A stretch of 64,000 nt of DNA from Aggregatibacter segnis (GCF_003130075.1 NZ_NRCW01000002.1:339400-403399); one strand, 5' to 3'; positions 40,059-50,450 are shown, counted from the first letter of the stretch. Notes: generated by a model from the letters alone, not told the origin. Made by a program: numbers and translations.

Positions 40059-42596
40059 ATGGCGGATGTATTAACACGTTTCAACAGTGGCAAACTTTGG
40101 GAATTTGACGGCGGCATTCATCCGCCGGATATGAAGTCCCAATCTAATGGTACGCCCATTCGCACGCTCCCCCTGCCCGATGATTTTTATGTCCCGCTAA
40201 AACAACACGCCGGGACAGCAGGAAACCTATTGGTAAAACCCGGTGATCGCGTACTCAAAGGACAACCACTGACACAAGGTGATGGCTGGCGCACCTTACC
40301 TATTCATGCGCCAACCTCCGGTACGGTCATTGCCGTAGGGCCTTATGTCGCAGCGCACCCATCCGGATTGACAGAAACCTGCGTACATATTCAAGCAGAC
40401 GGCTTGGATCAATGGCGACCACAAATGCCAATCGAGGATTTTTTCACCCAAACTCGGGAACAGCTGATTGAAAAAATTTATCAAGCAGGTATTGCCGGCT
40501 TGGGTGGCGCGGTATTCCCGACAGCCGCCAAAATTCACTCTGCTGAAAAACAGGTTAAACTGCTGATTATTAACGGCGCAGAATGTGAACCCTACATCAC
40601 CTGCGATGATCGCTTAATGCGCGATTATGCCAATGAAATCATCGAGGGCGTGCGTATTTTGCGTTATATTTTACGCCCTGAAAAAGTCGTTATCGCCATA
40701 GAAGACAATAAACTTGAAGCCGTATCTGCCTTAGAACGTGCGTTACATGGCGCGAATGATATTGAAATCCGCGTCATTCCGACTAAATACCCTTCCGGCG
40801 CGGCAAAACAACTCATTCAAGTACTGACCGGCATGGAAGTACCAAGCGGACAACGCTCTTATAGCATTGGTGTACTCATGCAAAACGTGGGAACCGCCTT
40901 TGCCATTAAACGTGCCGTACTTGATGACGAGCCTTTAATTGAGCGCGTTGTCACCCTCACCGGCGATAAAATTCCTAATAAAGGCAATTATTGGGCACGC
41001 TTCGGTACCCCAATTTCGCATTTATTGCGCGAAACGGGCTACCAATATGACAACCGCTTCCCGGTCTTCATGGGTGGTCCAATGATGGGCGTCATTCTAC
41101 CTGATTTAAATGCGCCAATGACCAAAGTGGCAAACTGCTTATTGGCACCGGATCATTTTGAATATGCGCCACCGGAACCGGAAAAAAGCTGTATCCGTTG
41201 TTCAGCCTGTTCCGACGCTTGCCCGGTAAAACTGATGCCGCAGCAACTCTATTGGTTTGCGCGAAGCGAAAATCACGAAAAATCAGAAGAATATTCTCTC
41301 AAAGACTGTATTGAATGTGGTGTGTGCGCCTATGTTTGCCCAAGCCACATTCCGCTTATTCAATATTTCCGCCAAGAAAAAGCCAAAATTTGGGAAATTA
41401 AACATAAAGCAAAATTAGCAGAAGAAGCGAAGAACCGTTTTGAACAACGCCAAGCCCGCCTAGAACGGGAAGAACAAGAACGCAAAGCGCGTTCTCAACG
41501 AGCCGCCGCAGCACGCCGTGAAGAATTAGCACAGCAAAAAGGCGTCGATCCGGTCGCCGCTGCCTTAGAACGTTTAAAAGCGAAAAAAGCTGAAGCTGCA
41601 GAAAATACGCAAATTGAGCAAAAAACCCTTATTGATGAAAAAGGTCATATCCAGCCTGACAATAGCGACATCATGGCACAACGCAAGGCTCGTAGATTAG
41701 CTCGTCAAGCGGAAGGCGTAGCGTCTGCCGAACCGGCAACAGCTCAAAGTGCGGTTCAAATTTCAGATGAAAATCCGGCAGAAATGGATCCGCGCAAAGC
41801 TGCGATTGCTGCCGCGCTCGCACGTGCTAAAGTGAAAAAAGCGGCGCAGCAAGGGGAAACCGCAACCTCTACCGAGCAGACAACAGCCCAAAGTGCGGTT
41901 CAAATTCCAGATGAAAATCCGGCAGAAATGGATCCGCGCAAAGCTGCGATTGCTGCCGCACTCGCGCGAGCCAAAGCGAAAAAAACCGCGCAGCAAGGGG
42001 AAACCGTAGCCTCTACCGAACCGGCAACAGACCAAAGTGCGGTTCAAATTTCAGATGAAAAATCAGAAGAGACGGATCCGCGCAAAACTGCGATTGCTGC
42101 CGCGCTCGCGCGTGCCAAAGCGAAAAAAGCGGCGCAGCAAGGGGAACTCGTAACCTCTACCGAACCCGCAACAGCACAAAGTGCGGTTCAAATTTCAGAT
42201 GAAAATCCGGCAGAAACGGATCCGCGCAAAGCCGCCATTGCGGCGGCTATCACACGTGCTAAAGCGAAGAAAGCCGCGCAGCAAGGGGAAACCGTAGCTT
42301 CAACTGAACCGGTAACAGACCAAAGTGCGGTTCAAATTTCAAATGAAAAATCAGCGGAAACGGATCCACGCAAAGCTGCTATTGCCGCCGCGCTCGCACG
42401 TGCTAAAGCGAAAAAAGCGGCGCAGCAAGGGGAACTCGTAACCTCTACCGAACCTGCAACAGCACAAAGTGCGGTTCAAATTTCAGATGAAAATCCAGCG
42501 GAAACAGATCCGCGCAAAGCCGCTATTGCTGCCGCTATCGCACGTGCTAAAGCGAAAAAGGCCGCACAACAGGCACAACAAAATGAACAGGATTAA
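40059..42596 (+). CDS. rsxC: Electron transport complex subunit C with six tandem uptake-signal repeats
   Basis: RsxC is the NADH-side soluble subunit. The 845-residue product has an N-terminal barrel, the flavin/NADH region ([21 protein letters not shown]), and two 4Fe-4S motifs [12 protein letters not shown] (near residue 378) and [13 protein letters not shown] charged Lys/Ala-rich helix follows, then six 48-residue repeats (residues 558-845, DNA 41730-42593). The repeats read xTxQSAVQIS-[DN][29 protein letters not shown]. Each contains one uptake signal read as Q-S-A-V. The last repeat reaches the stop codon exactly. Confidence 0.97.
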   Translation: MADVLTRFNSGKLWEFDGGIHPPDMKSQSNGTPIRTLPLPDDFYVPLKQHAGTAGNLLVKPGDRVLKGQPLTQGDGWRTLPIHAPTSGTVIAVGPYVAAHPSGLTETCVHIQADGLDQWRPQMPIEDFFTQTREQLIEKIYQAGIAGLGGAVFPTAAKIHSAEKQVKLLIINGAECEPYITCDDRLMRDYANEIIEGVRILRYILRPEKVVIAIEDNKLEAVSALERALHGANDIEIRVIPTKYPSGAAKQLIQVLTGMEVPSGQRSYSIGVLMQNVGTAFAIKRAVLDDEPLIERVVTLTGDKIPNKGNYWARFGTPISHLLRETGYQYDNRFPVFMGGPMMGVILPDLNAPMTKVANCLLAPDHFEYAPPEPEKSCIRCSACSDACPVKLMPQQLYWFARSENHEKSEEYSLKDCIECGVCAYVCPSHIPLIQYFRQEKAKIWEIKHKAKLAEEAKNRFEQRQARLEREEQERKARSQRAAAARREELAQQKGVDPVAAALERLKAKKAEAAENTQIEQKTLIDEKGHIQPDNSDIMAQRKARRLARQAEGVASAEPATAQSAVQISDENPAEMDPRKAAIAAALARAKVKKAAQQGETATSTEQTTAQSAVQIPDENPAEMDPRKAAIAAALARAKAKKTAQQGETVASTEPATDQSAVQISDEKSEETDPRKTAIAAALARAKAKKAAQQGELVTSTEPATAQSAVQISDENPAETDPRKAAIAAAITRAKAKKAAQQGETVASTEPVTDQSAVQISNEKSAETDPRKAAIAAALARAKAKKAAQQGELVTSTEPATAQSAVQISDENPAETDPRKAAIAAAIARAKAKKAAQQAQQNEQD
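41730..42593 (+). repeat. Six 144-bp coding repeats, each with one DNA uptake signal
   Basis: Units begin at 41730, 41874, 42018, 42162, 42306 and 42450. AAAGTGCGGT occurs once in each, at 41746, 41890, 42034, 42178, 42322 and 42466, always exactly 144 bp apart. All six are in the same frame and orientation. The units differ by scattered substitutions but no indels, so the frame is preserved. Confidence 0.97.
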
Positions 42597-42605
42597 GGAA
42601 TATAC

Positions 42606-43697
42606 ATGTTTAAGATGATCAGTTCACCCCACACCCATTCAGGTAAACTCACGGCGCGCGTGATGTTTTGGGTGATTCTCGCCATGATTCCGGCAATCAT
42701 TTTGCAAATTTATTATTTTGGATTTGGCGTATTGATTCAATCAGCGTTAGCCATCGGACTGGCGTTATTACTGGAATGGAGCGTTTCGCTATTACGCAAA
42801 AAACCGGCACTGAGCGATATTTCTGATTTTAGCGTCATTTTAACCGCACTGATTCTTGCTGTGGCGATTCCGCCTTATGCGCCTTATTGGATTATTCTTA
42901 TTGGCACATTTTGTGCGGTGATTCTCGGCAAGCATGTTTATGGTGGTTTGGGACAAAATCCGTTTAACCCTGCTATGGTAGGTTATGTGGTGCTGCTCGT
43001 GTCGTTCCCATTACAAATGACCACTTGGATGCCGCCCATTGCGTTATTGGCGGAGCCGCCGACCTTTCATGATGCGGTATTGTTGATTTTCTCCGGACTG
43101 ACTTCCGACGGTTTTAGTCTTCATCAATTAACGGCGTCCATTGACGGCATTACGCAAGCGACACCGTTAGATACCGTACGAACCTTTTATTCTTCTGCTA
43201 GTTCCTGCATAACCGATGCGATATGTTCCGAAGCGGCATTTTATGAATTGACTAACTTACCGATTTTCACGCAAAACGGTTGGGATTTTGCGCAAGGTTG
43301 GTGGCAAATTAACTTGGCCTTTTTACTGGGTGGCATCTTTTTAATACTGAAAAAGGTGATTCACTGGCAAATTCCGGTGGCGATGCTAGGCAGTTTTGCG
43401 CTATTGAGCTTACTCACCGAACTCTTCGGCAGCGGTGCACACTTAACCGTACCAGCACAGTTATTCAGCGGTGCCATGATGTTCGGCGCATTTTTTATCG
43501 CCACCGATCCGGTTACCGCCTCTATTACACCACGAGGCAAACTGGTATTTGGTGTTCTCGTGGGGAGCTTACTATATTTAATCCGTTTTTACGGCAATTA
43601 TCCTGACGGTGTCGCATTCGCCATTTTACTCAGCAACATTTGTGTGCCATTAATTGACCACTACACCCGTCCGCGCGTTGCCGGCCATCGGAAATAA
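42606..43697 (+). CDS. rsxD: Electron transport complex subunit D
   Basis: RsxD is a membrane subunit that carries a covalently bound FMN. The 363-residue product has about ten membrane segments and the flavin site [10 protein letters not shown], in which the threonine is the usual attachment residue. It lies 9 bp after rsxC. The C-terminal part contains [16 protein letters not shown], conserved in the family. Confidence 0.95.
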   Translation: MFKMISSPHTHSGKLTARVMFWVILAMIPAIILQIYYFGFGVLIQSALAIGLALLLEWSVSLLRKKPALSDISDFSVILTALILAVAIPPYAPYWIILIGTFCAVILGKHVYGGLGQNPFNPAMVGYVVLLVSFPLQMTTWMPPIALLAEPPTFHDAVLLIFSGLTSDGFSLHQLTASIDGITQATPLDTVRTFYSSASSCITDAICSEAAFYELTNLPIFTQNGWDFAQGWWQINLAFLLGGIFLILKKVIHWQIPVAMLGSFALLSLLTELFGSGAHLTVPAQLFSGAMMFGAFFIATDPVTASITPRGKLVFGVLVGSLLYLIRFYGNYPDGVAFAILLSNICVPLIDHYTRPRVAGHRK

Positions 43698-43707
43698 GGA
43701 CTTCGCC

Positions 43708-44319
43708 ATGCAAACCATTAAAGTTACCTCTAAATCCGCCATGTTGTTGGCATTCGTGGCATTTTGTTGCACGGCAATATCCAGTGGGGTTTATTTTTTA
43801 ACTAAAGATAAAATCGCTCAAGCAATGCAAGAGCAACAACGGGCGTTGTTATTACAAGTGATTCCACAGGATTATTTTACCAATGATTTAACGCAAGATT
43901 GTGATGTACCGAAAATTGATGCATTGCAAAATGTCGCGATTCAAAAAATCTGTACAGCCAAAAAAGACGGCAAAATCACCGCTTATGCTTTTGAAAGCGT
44001 GGCACATGACGGTTACTCCGGTGATATTCGTATTTTAGTCGGCATGAAACCGGACGGCGAAGTGCTTGGCGTGCGTATTACAGAACATCATGAAACACCG
44101 GGTTTAGGCGATAAAATCGAAACGCGCATTTCCAATTGGATTTTGAGTTTTGATCATCAAGTCATCAGCCAAGAGAAAGCTGCAGAATGGGCGGTGAAAA
44201 AAGACGGTGGGAAATTCGATCAATTTGCCGGCGCCACGATTACGCCGCGTGCCGTTGTCAACCAAGTAAAACGGGCGGCACTTGCCATGTTGGATAACTT
44301 GCCGAAAGAGAAAGAATAA
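43708..44319 (+). CDS. rsxG: Electron transport complex subunit G
   Basis: RsxG is a periplasm-facing flavoprotein subunit with covalent FMN. The 203-residue product has an N-terminal anchor ([20 protein letters not shown]), the [12 protein letters not shown] region and the flavin-attachment threonine in [18 protein letters not shown] precedes ATG 43708; a longer frame from 43654 overlaps rsxD and is rejected. The stop overlaps the rsxE start by one base. Confidence 0.95.
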   Translation: MQTIKVTSKSAMLLAFVAFCCTAISSGVYFLTKDKIAQAMQEQQRALLLQVIPQDYFTNDLTQDCDVPKIDALQNVAIQKICTAKKDGKITAYAFESVAHDGYSGDIRILVGMKPDGEVLGVRITEHHETPGLGDKIETRISNWILSFDHQVISQEKAAEWAVKKDGGKFDQFAGATITPRAVVNQVKRAALAMLDNLPKEKE

Positions 44320-45026
44320 TGGATAAATTAAATGAGACCGTAGAAACCTCACAAGCAAATGACACTCAAAGTGCGGTGAATATTTCAGATAAAAACAACA
44401 TTTGGAAAACAATCTTCGTTCAAGGCATTTGGACCAACAACTCCACGGTGGTACAACTGCTTGGATTGTGTCCATTATTGGCAGTCTCCAATTCCGTCAC
44501 CAATGCTTTGGGTTTAGGTTTAGCCACTATGCTGGTGCTTACTTGTACCAACACGGTGGTATCCATTTTCCGTAAACACATTCCAAATGCAATTCGTATT
44601 CCGATTTATGTCATGATCATCGCCAGCACAGTAACGGTGGTGCAATTATTGATGAACGCTTATACTTACGAACTTTATCAATCGCTCGGCATTTTCATTC
44701 CGCTTATCGTCACCAACTGTATTGTGATCGGTCGTGCGGAGGCTTTCGCCTCTAAAAACAGCATAGCCCATTCTGCATGGGACGGTTTTTCTATGGGATT
44801 GGGCATGTTGCTTGGTTTAGTCGCCCTCGGTGCTATCCGTGAAATTATCGGCAACGGCACCCTGTTTGACGGCATTGAAAATCTGCTAGGCGATTGGGCT
44901 GCATTTATGCGAATTGAGTTTTTCCATAGCGACAGTAATCTGCTACTGGCAATTTTGCCCCCCGGTGCATTTATCGGTTTAGCGTTGCTATTAGCGTTAA
45001 AAAATATCATAGATACAAAAAAGTAG
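44319..45026 (+). CDS. rsxE: Electron transport complex subunit E
   Basis: RsxE is a membrane subunit related to RsxA. The 235-residue product has six membrane segments and [27 protein letters not shown]. About 20 residues precede that core ([17 protein letters not shown]) and contain an uptake signal read as Q-S-A-V, like the RsxC repeats. It is the last gene of the rsxABCDGE operon. Confidence 0.95.
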   Translation: MDKLNETVETSQANDTQSAVNISDKNNIWKTIFVQGIWTNNSTVVQLLGLCPLLAVSNSVTNALGLGLATMLVLTCTNTVVSIFRKHIPNAIRIPIYVMIIASTVTVVQLLMNAYTYELYQSLGIFIPLIVTNCIVIGRAEAFASKNSIAHSAWDGFSMGLGMLLGLVALGAIREIIGNGTLFDGIENLLGDWAAFMRIEFFHSDSNLLLAILPPGAFIGLALLLALKNIIDTKK

Positions 45027-45054
45027 TTTAAAAATAAATAATGCTCATATAATT

Positions 45055-45185
45055 CATCCCCATCTAATTTGCCTGAGCGACTGAGAATTTTTAGGAAAAT
45101 TTAGCTTGTTTGAGCAACCTAGTTGCGAGTTCTAAATTTTCCGTAAAAAAAATTCTCACCAAGCTCAGACAAGCAAATTAGCTTG
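45055..45185. repeat. Long imperfect nested inverted repeat between rsxE and nth
   Basis: The element is symmetric about base 45120. Outer arms (CATCTAATTTGCCTGAG...GAGAATTTTT and its complement) are imperfect. An inner 11-bp pair is perfect (GGAAAATTTAG at 45094-45104, CTAAATTTTCC at 45132-45142), and GCAAC-CTA-GTTGC (45114-45126) forms the tip. The whole folds into a stem about 60 bp long. It could be a small MITE-like element or an RNA stability structure. Confidence 0.6.
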
Positions 45186-45199
45186 GGGTGTGTTTTTTG

Positions 45200-45227
45200 C
45201 TACTTTTTTGCACAAGCAAAAAAGTAG
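45200..45227. repeat. Perfect 12-bp hairpin just before nth
   Basis: CTACTTTTTTGC and GCAAAAAAGTAG pair perfectly around an ACAA loop, and end 10 bases before the nth start codon. It may mask or expose the AAGGAAAA ribosome site. Confidence 0.7.
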
Positions 45228-45237
45228 AAGGAAAAGT

Positions 45238-45873
45238 ATGAATAAAGAAAAAAGAATTGAGATTCTAAAACGCCTGCGTGCGGCCAATCCGCACCCAACA
45301 ACGGAACTGAATTTCAGCTCGCCCTTTGAATTATTAATTGCGGTGATTTTGTCGGCACAAGCCACCGATAAAGGGGTGAATAAAGCGACGGATAAGCTGT
45401 TTCCTGTCGCCAATACGCCACAAGCGATTTTGGCTTTAGGTGTAGATGGCTTAAAGGAATACATTAAAACTATCGGCTTATTTAACAGCAAAGCAGAAAA
45501 CATCATTAAAACCTGCCGTGACTTAATTGAAAAACATAACGGCGAAGTCCCGGAAGATCGCAAAGCGTTAGAAGCACTTGCCGGCGTAGGAAGAAAAACC
45601 GCGAATGTCGTGTTAAACACCGCATTCGGACACCCGACTATCGCCGTGGATACCCATATTTTCCGCGTCTGCAATCGTACTGCGTTTGCCCCCGGCAAAG
45701 ATGTGGTGAAAGTCGAAGAAAAATTGATTAAAGTCGTGCCCACCGAATTTAAAGTAGACGTCCACCATTGGTTAATCTTGCACGGACGTTACACCTGTGT
45801 CGCCCGTAAACCTCGCTGTGGTGCGTGCATGATTGAAGATTTATGTGAATATAAAAATAAAACAGAATATTAA
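45238..45873 (+). CDS. nth: Endonuclease III
   Basis: Nth is a DNA glycosylase/AP lyase that removes oxidised pyrimidines. The 211-residue product has the helix-hairpin-helix LAGVGRKTANVV (catalytic Lys near residue 120), the catalytic Asp in AVDTHIFRV, and the C-terminal 4Fe-4S motif CVARKPRCGACMIEDLC. Start ATG 45238 after AAGGAAAA gives the family length (E. coli 211). The hairpins above separate it from rsxE. Confidence 0.98.
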   Translation: MNKEKRIEILKRLRAANPHPTTELNFSSPFELLIAVILSAQATDKGVNKATDKLFPVANTPQAILALGVDGLKEYIKTIGLFNSKAENIIKTCRDLIEKHNGEVPEDRKALEALAGVGRKTANVVLNTAFGHPTIAVDTHIFRVCNRTAFAPGKDVVKVEEKLIKVVPTEFKVDVHHWLILHGRYTCVARKPRCGACMIEDLCEYKNKTEY

Positions 45874-45889
45874 AAATACAGGAAAACTT

Positions 45890-47260
45890 ATGACAACAAA
45901 ATCAGAAAGACAAACTTGGTCCAGTCGCTTAACTTATGTCCTTACCGTTGCCGGTGCAACCGTAGGCTTTGGCGCAACATGGCGCTTTCCTTATTTAGTG
46001 GGAGAACACGGCGGCGGCGCCTATGTCATGCTGTTCTGTTTAGCCATGATTTTAATTGGGATCCCGATGATTTTAGTGGAAAACGTGATTGGTCGTCGTT
46101 TACGTGTCAACTCCATTGATGCCTTCGGTGACAAAATCCACGATAAAAGCAAAGGTATTTCAAAATACTGGAAAATCATCGGCTACATGGGTTTATTGGG
46201 TGCATTTGGGATCATGGCTTATTACATGGTGCTTGGCGGCTGGGTGATTACCTATATCGTCAATCTCATCAGTGGCACCCTCGATATTTCTGCGCCTATC
46301 ACCAAAGATGTAGCTAAAGATTTCTACGATTTACACATCAGTAATAGTCCGATGGAAATCATCATTTACACCGCACTTTTCGTGTTGGTGAATTACATTA
46401 TTTTGGCAAAAGGCATTATTGGAGGCATTGAGCGCTCAGTGAAATACCTCATGCCTCTACTCTTCATTTTCTTAATTGGTATGGTTATTCGTAACGTGAC
46501 CTTACCGGGCGCCATGGAAGGGATTACGTTCTACCTCAAACCGGATTTCTCCAAAATCACCGCTGAATTATTTATTTTTGTATTAGGTCAAGTGTTCTTC
46601 GCTTTAAGCTTAGGTTTCGGTGTGTTAATCACCCTATCCAGTTACTTAAATAAAGAAGAAAATTTAATCCAAACGGCAGTTATCACCGGCTTCACTAACA
46701 CCATTATCGCCGTGTTAGCCGGCTTTATGATCTTCCCATCCTTGTTTACCTTCGGTATTGAACCCAATGCAGGCCCAACCTTAGTGTTCCAAAGCTTGCC
46801 GATTGTGTTCTCCCATTTATGGGCAGGAAAATTCTTTGCGATTATCTTCTTCGGCTTATTGCTTATCGCTGCTTTAACGACATCTATCACCATTTACGAA
46901 GTGATTATTACAGCCCTGCAAGAAAAACTCAGAATGCGTCGTAGCAAAGCCATTATCTTAACCCTCGGCGGGATTTTCCTTTTAGGTAACGTGCCGGCAA
47001 TTCTAGGCGACAATCTGTGGAAAGACGTGACTTTCTTCGGTAAAAGCATTTTCGATGCCTTCGATTTCGTCAGCGGCAATATTCTGTTTATGCTTACCGC
47101 CCTCGGTTGCGCCCTTTTCGTTGGTTTCGTGCTAAAAGACGAAGCGAAAAAAGAACTCTCTCCGACACCCAACTCTCTCTTTACCAAGGTTTGGTTTAAC
47201 TATGTAAAATTTGTGGTGCCGTTTATTATTTTGGTGATTTTTATTAGTAATCTGATTTAA
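45890..47260 (+). CDS. Sodium-dependent transporter, NSS (SNF) family
   Basis: A 456-residue symporter of the neurotransmitter:sodium family. It has about 11-12 membrane segments and the hallmark first helix TVAGATVGFGATWRFPYLVGEHGGGAYV, where Na+ and substrate usually bind. Bacterial relatives import amino acids; the substrate here is unknown. AGGAAAA precedes ATG 45890, 17 bp after nth. The product is slightly shorter than eukaryotic members, as usual for bacteria. The nth-symporter pair is known from H. influenzae. Confidence 0.9.
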   Translation: MTTKSERQTWSSRLTYVLTVAGATVGFGATWRFPYLVGEHGGGAYVMLFCLAMILIGIPMILVENVIGRRLRVNSIDAFGDKIHDKSKGISKYWKIIGYMGLLGAFGIMAYYMVLGGWVITYIVNLISGTLDISAPITKDVAKDFYDLHISNSPMEIIIYTALFVLVNYIILAKGIIGGIERSVKYLMPLLFIFLIGMVIRNVTLPGAMEGITFYLKPDFSKITAELFIFVLGQVFFALSLGFGVLITLSSYLNKEENLIQTAVITGFTNTIIAVLAGFMIFPSLFTFGIEPNAGPTLVFQSLPIVFSHLWAGKFFAIIFFGLLLIAALTTSITIYEVIITALQEKLRMRRSKAIILTLGGIFLLGNVPAILGDNLWKDVTFFGKSIFDAFDFVSGNILFMLTALGCALFVGFVLKDEAKKELSPTPNSLFTKVWFNYVKFVVPFIILVIFISNLI

Positions 47261-47262
47261 CA

Positions 47263-47294
47263 AAAAAAGTGCGGTGAAAATTCACCGCACTTTT
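47263..47294. terminator. Bidirectional terminator between the symporter and transketolase genes
   Basis: AAAAAAGTGCGGTGAA pairs with TTCACCGCACTTTTTT with almost no loop. It consists of two head-to-head uptake signals. Confidence 0.88.
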
Positions 47295-47308
47295 TTCTTT
47301 CATTATGG

Positions 47309-48253
47309 CTAAAACAACGTTAACGCCTGTCTTACAATGTGCTCTGCCGTAAGTTCGTATTCATTCATCAAAAAGTCTAACGAACCGACTTGTCCGTAGC
47401 GTTCTTTAATACCGATTCGGCGCATTGGGGTTGGACAATGCTCCGCTAACACTTCCGCCACAGCCGAACCTAAGCCGTTTTGAATGCTGTGATTCTCGCA
47501 AGTGACAATCTTGCCTGTATTCTTAGCACATTGAATAACGCATTCCTGATCCAACGGTTTAAGCGTAAACATATCCACCACCGTAGCTTCAACGCCTTGT
47601 TCTGCCAACATATCCGCGGCTTTCAAGGCTTCCGCTACCATAATGCCATTGGCAATTAACGTAATGTCTTTGCCTTCACGGAGCACTTTTGCTTTGCCAA
47701 TAGTGAAGGTTTCATTTTCATCGTAAATTTTGACCGCACTTTTACGGATGGTACGTACCCAATAAAAGCCTTTTAACGCCACCAGCTGCCGAACAATATT
47801 TTTCATCATGGTGCCGTCGGTAATTTCCAACACCTTGGCATGCGCCAATCCACGAATGATCCCCATATCTTCAAAAGACATATGCGTGCCGCCATTATAC
47901 ACCGCCGTGACACCCGCATCGGATGCAATCACTTTCACGTTCGCCTGTTGATAATCTACCGACATAAACAATTGATCCAAGCAACGACGGCTGGCAAAAG
48001 AAGTGAAGGAATGAAAGAACGGGATATGTCCGGCAATAGCAAGCCCTGCTGCCATACCCACCACATTGGCCTCCATAATACCGCAGTTAATCACTTGATT
48101 CGGCAGTTTTTTCTGCACGGTATCCATGGTCATGCAGCTCATTAAATCGGCATCCAATTCAGTCACCAACGGATTTTCTTGCATACATTCTTGCAAGGTG
48201 TTGGCGTAAATTTTGCGCATTTCTAACGCATCGCGCTCTAACTTAATCGCCAT
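47309..48253 (-). CDS. Transketolase-like subunit, C-terminal half
   Basis: A 314-residue protein equivalent to the pyrimidine-binding and C-terminal domains of transketolase. It has AGLAIAGHIPFFHSFTSFASRR, the GGTHMSFEDMGIIRGL stretch and a C-terminal ECVIQCAKNTGKIVTCENHS. It overlaps the N-terminal subunit by 11 bp and should form one thiamine-diphosphate enzyme with it. The pair sits behind an ascorbate-type PTS, so it may rearrange the pentose-like sugar phosphate that the PTS delivers. An uptake signal encodes K-S-A-V. This is a genuine two-gene form; both halves have their own start. Confidence 0.88.
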   Translation of the reverse strand: MAIKLERDALEMRKIYANTLQECMQENPLVTELDADLMSCMTMDTVQKKLPNQVINCGIMEANVVGMAAGLAIAGHIPFFHSFTSFASRRCLDQLFMSVDYQQANVKVIASDAGVTAVYNGGTHMSFEDMGIIRGLAHAKVLEITDGTMMKNIVRQLVALKGFYWVRTIRKSAVKIYDENETFTIGKAKVLREGKDITLIANGIMVAEALKAADMLAEQGVEATVVDMFTLKPLDQECVIQCAKNTGKIVTCENHSIQNGLGSAVAEVLAEHCPTPMRRIGIKERYGQVGSLDFLMNEYELTAEHIVRQALTLF

Positions 48254-49067
48254 ATTCCGCCTCCAATTTATCTATTGCCAACAGAATCTGCGCACGGCTT
48301 TCATCGTTTAAACGCAAGTGATGATTGTTAGCAAGATTCTCGATATAAGGCACACCTTGCCCTTTTTTAGAATCTAAAATCACGGCTAACGGACGGCTTG
48401 AAGCGGCGGAAAGTACGCGACAAAGCGCTTCAATATCATCTCCTTTCACCGTTTCCACAGCAAAACCGAAGGCTGCAAATTTCTCCTGCAAACTGAATGG
48501 ATTGATGATGTCCGTTAAGCAGCCGTCTAATTGCAATTTGTTGTAATCCACGATCACGCACAAATTCGTCAAATTACGGTGGGCAATAAACTGGAAAGCT
48601 TCCCAACATTGGCCTTCATTCAATTCACCATCGCCGACAATACAAAACGTGCGATTTAATTTACCGCGTAATTGATGAGAAAGGGCAATGCCCGCCGCGA
48701 TAGAAATTCCCTGCCCCAAAGATCCTGTGGTAGCATCCACACCCGGCGTTTTCAAACGATCTGGGTGGCTTGGCAAAAAAGTGCGGTCAGTATTTAAAGT
48801 AAAAAGTTGCTCAAGAGGAAAATAGCCTTTTAAGGCAAGGGTGGCATATAAAGCGGGCCCTGCATGCCCTTTGGATAACACAAAATAATCGCGTTCTTCC
48901 CAGTGAGGTTCTCTCGGATTCAGGCGCATAACCTTGCCGTATAACACGGCAAGGGTTTCCACAATGGAAAGGCTACCACCGAAGTGGCCAAAGCCTAGAT
49001 GCACTAGCGATTTTAATGTGTTAAGACGAATTTTCTGAGCAAACCGTTGAAGTTCTGCCGTATTCAT
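48243..49067 (-). CDS. Transketolase-like subunit, N-terminal half
   Basis: The thiamine-diphosphate-binding half, 274 residues. It has LGHFGGSLSIVE-like GFGHFGGSLS, the ThDP motif GDGELNEGQCWEAFQFIAHRNLTNLCVIVDYN (from about residue 148), and the active-site histidine region SKGHAGPALYA. ATG 49067 follows AAGGTG at a good distance; the frame upstream runs into ulaA (stop 49078). It works with the gene that overlaps its end. Confidence 0.9.
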   Translation of the reverse strand: MNTAELQRFAQKIRLNTLKSLVHLGFGHFGGSLSIVETLAVLYGKVMRLNPREPHWEERDYFVLSKGHAGPALYATLALKGYFPLEQLFTLNTDRTFLPSHPDRLKTPGVDATTGSLGQGISIAAGIALSHQLRGKLNRTFCIVGDGELNEGQCWEAFQFIAHRNLTNLCVIVDYNKLQLDGCLTDIINPFSLQEKFAAFGFAVETVKGDDIEALCRVLSAASSRPLAVILDSKKGQGVPYIENLANNHHLRLNDESRAQILLAIDKLEAEYGD

Positions 49068-49077
49068 CTTATTCACC

Positions 49078-50433
49078 TTATTTTGACATTGTTGGTTTTT
49101 TCGCAATGTAGTTATAGCCTACTAGCAACGCAAAGACACTCACTACAGAGATTAAAATCATTTCTTTAGAGAAATATTGTGCCATGTAACCTAATAAAAT
49201 ACCGACACCACCGAAGTCTGCATCAGAGAAAGTAGTATTAGCAAAGCCAAGCGAACCTAACACCGGCAATAAAAAGACCGGCAAGAAGGTAATCAACAAG
49301 CCGTGAGCAAATGCACCTAAAATCGCGCCACGACGACCGCCAGTAGCATTACCGAACACGCCAGCCGTTGCACCACAGAAAAAGTGCGGTACAACACCAG
49401 GTAGAATGAGAACCCAGTTTAATTGATTTAACAATGCCAAGCCGACAATTCCTCCCACAAAACTGGAAAGAAAGCCGATAAGCACAGCATTTGGTGCATA
49501 TGGGAAGACAATCGGGCAATCCAATGCCGGTTTAGCCTCCGGCACGAGTTTTTCAGAAATCCCTGTAAAGGCTGGCACGATTTCTGCCAAAATCAAACGC
49601 ACACCTTGCAAAATGATGAACACCCCGGCTGCGAAAGTAATCGCTTGAATCGCGGCATACACTAAATAATGTTGTCCGTTACTGAATTGTGTCGTGACAT
49701 ATTCGCTACCGGAAGCGATGGCAAGAATGAAATAAATCACCATCATAGTCAGTGAAATGGAAATGGAGCTGTCACGCAGGAAGCTTAAATTTTTTGGCAA
49801 ATCCATTTCTTCTGTAGATTTAGAGCCTTTGCCCACAGCTTGACCAATCGCGCCGGAAAGCACATAGCCCAAAGTGCCGAAATGCCCAAATCCCACATCG
49901 TTACTACCGGTAATTTTCTTCATATAAAAATGAGCAATCGCCGGGAAAAATGCCATGACAAGACCTAGCGCCAAGGAACCGGTAAAGATTAATTCGACAC
50001 CCTCTAAACCCGCAACCGTTAAAATCACCGCAATCATACAAGCCATATAAAACGTATGATGTCCAGTTAAGAAAATGAATTTTAAACGGGTAAAACGCGC
50101 GACTAAAATATTTGCCACCATACCAAACGCCATGATAAGTGCGGTCGCCGTACCATATTTTTCCACCGCCATGGAAACGATAGCCTCGTTATTCGGAATG
50201 ATCCCTTGCACATTAAAGCCATGCTCAAACATGCCCCCCAGTGGTGCAAGCGAGCCAACCAATACGCCGGCACCGCCACCTAAAACAATAAAACCTAAAA
50301 TAGTTTTAATTGTGCCTTTCACCACATCAGGAAAGGATTTTTTCTGCATCAATAAGCCAACCAAAGCAATAAGACCAACTAAAATAGAAGGCACTTTTAA
50401 GATGTCTAAAATAAAGAAAAGTAGAGAGTCCAT
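49078..50433 (-). CDS. ulaA: PTS ascorbate-type transporter IIC subunit
   Basis: The membrane channel of a PTS permease of the UlaA/SgaT family, 451 residues with about 11 membrane segments. Family stretches include FIVLGGGAGVLVGSLAPLGGMFEHGF and GHHTFYMACMI. It acts with UlaB (IIB) and would need a IIA subunit. Ascorbate is the best-known substrate, but the adjacent transketolase suggests a different acid or pentose. The order is IIA remnant, IIB, IIC, transketolase N and C. Confidence 0.9.
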   Translation of the reverse strand: MDSLLFFILDILKVPSILVGLIALVGLLMQKKSFPDVVKGTIKTILGFIVLGGGAGVLVGSLAPLGGMFEHGFNVQGIIPNNEAIVSMAVEKYGTATALIMAFGMVANILVARFTRLKFIFLTGHHTFYMACMIAVILTVAGLEGVELIFTGSLALGLVMAFFPAIAHFYMKKITGSNDVGFGHFGTLGYVLSGAIGQAVGKGSKSTEEMDLPKNLSFLRDSSISISLTMMVIYFILAIASGSEYVTTQFSNGQHYLVYAAIQAITFAAGVFIILQGVRLILAEIVPAFTGISEKLVPEAKPALDCPIVFPYAPNAVLIGFLSSFVGGIVGLALLNQLNWVLILPGVVPHFFCGATAGVFGNATGGRRGAILGAFAHGLLITFLPVFLLPVLGSLGFANTTFSDADFGGVGILLGYMAQYFSKEMILISVVSVFALLVGYNYIAKKPTMSK

Positions 50434-50450
50434 AGCCCTTCCTCCTTCAG

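Noticed and set aside
41763..42047. Minus-strand repetitive frame of 94 codons inside rsxC
   Set aside because: It is the antisense of the 144-bp rsxC repeats; its periodicity comes from them.
41730..42593. Possible CRISPR array
   Set aside because: The repeats are 144 bp with no spacers and keep one reading frame through rsxC.
47309..49067. Transketolase broken by a frameshift
   Set aside because: The two frames have separate starts with an 11-bp overlap, a known natural two-subunit form.
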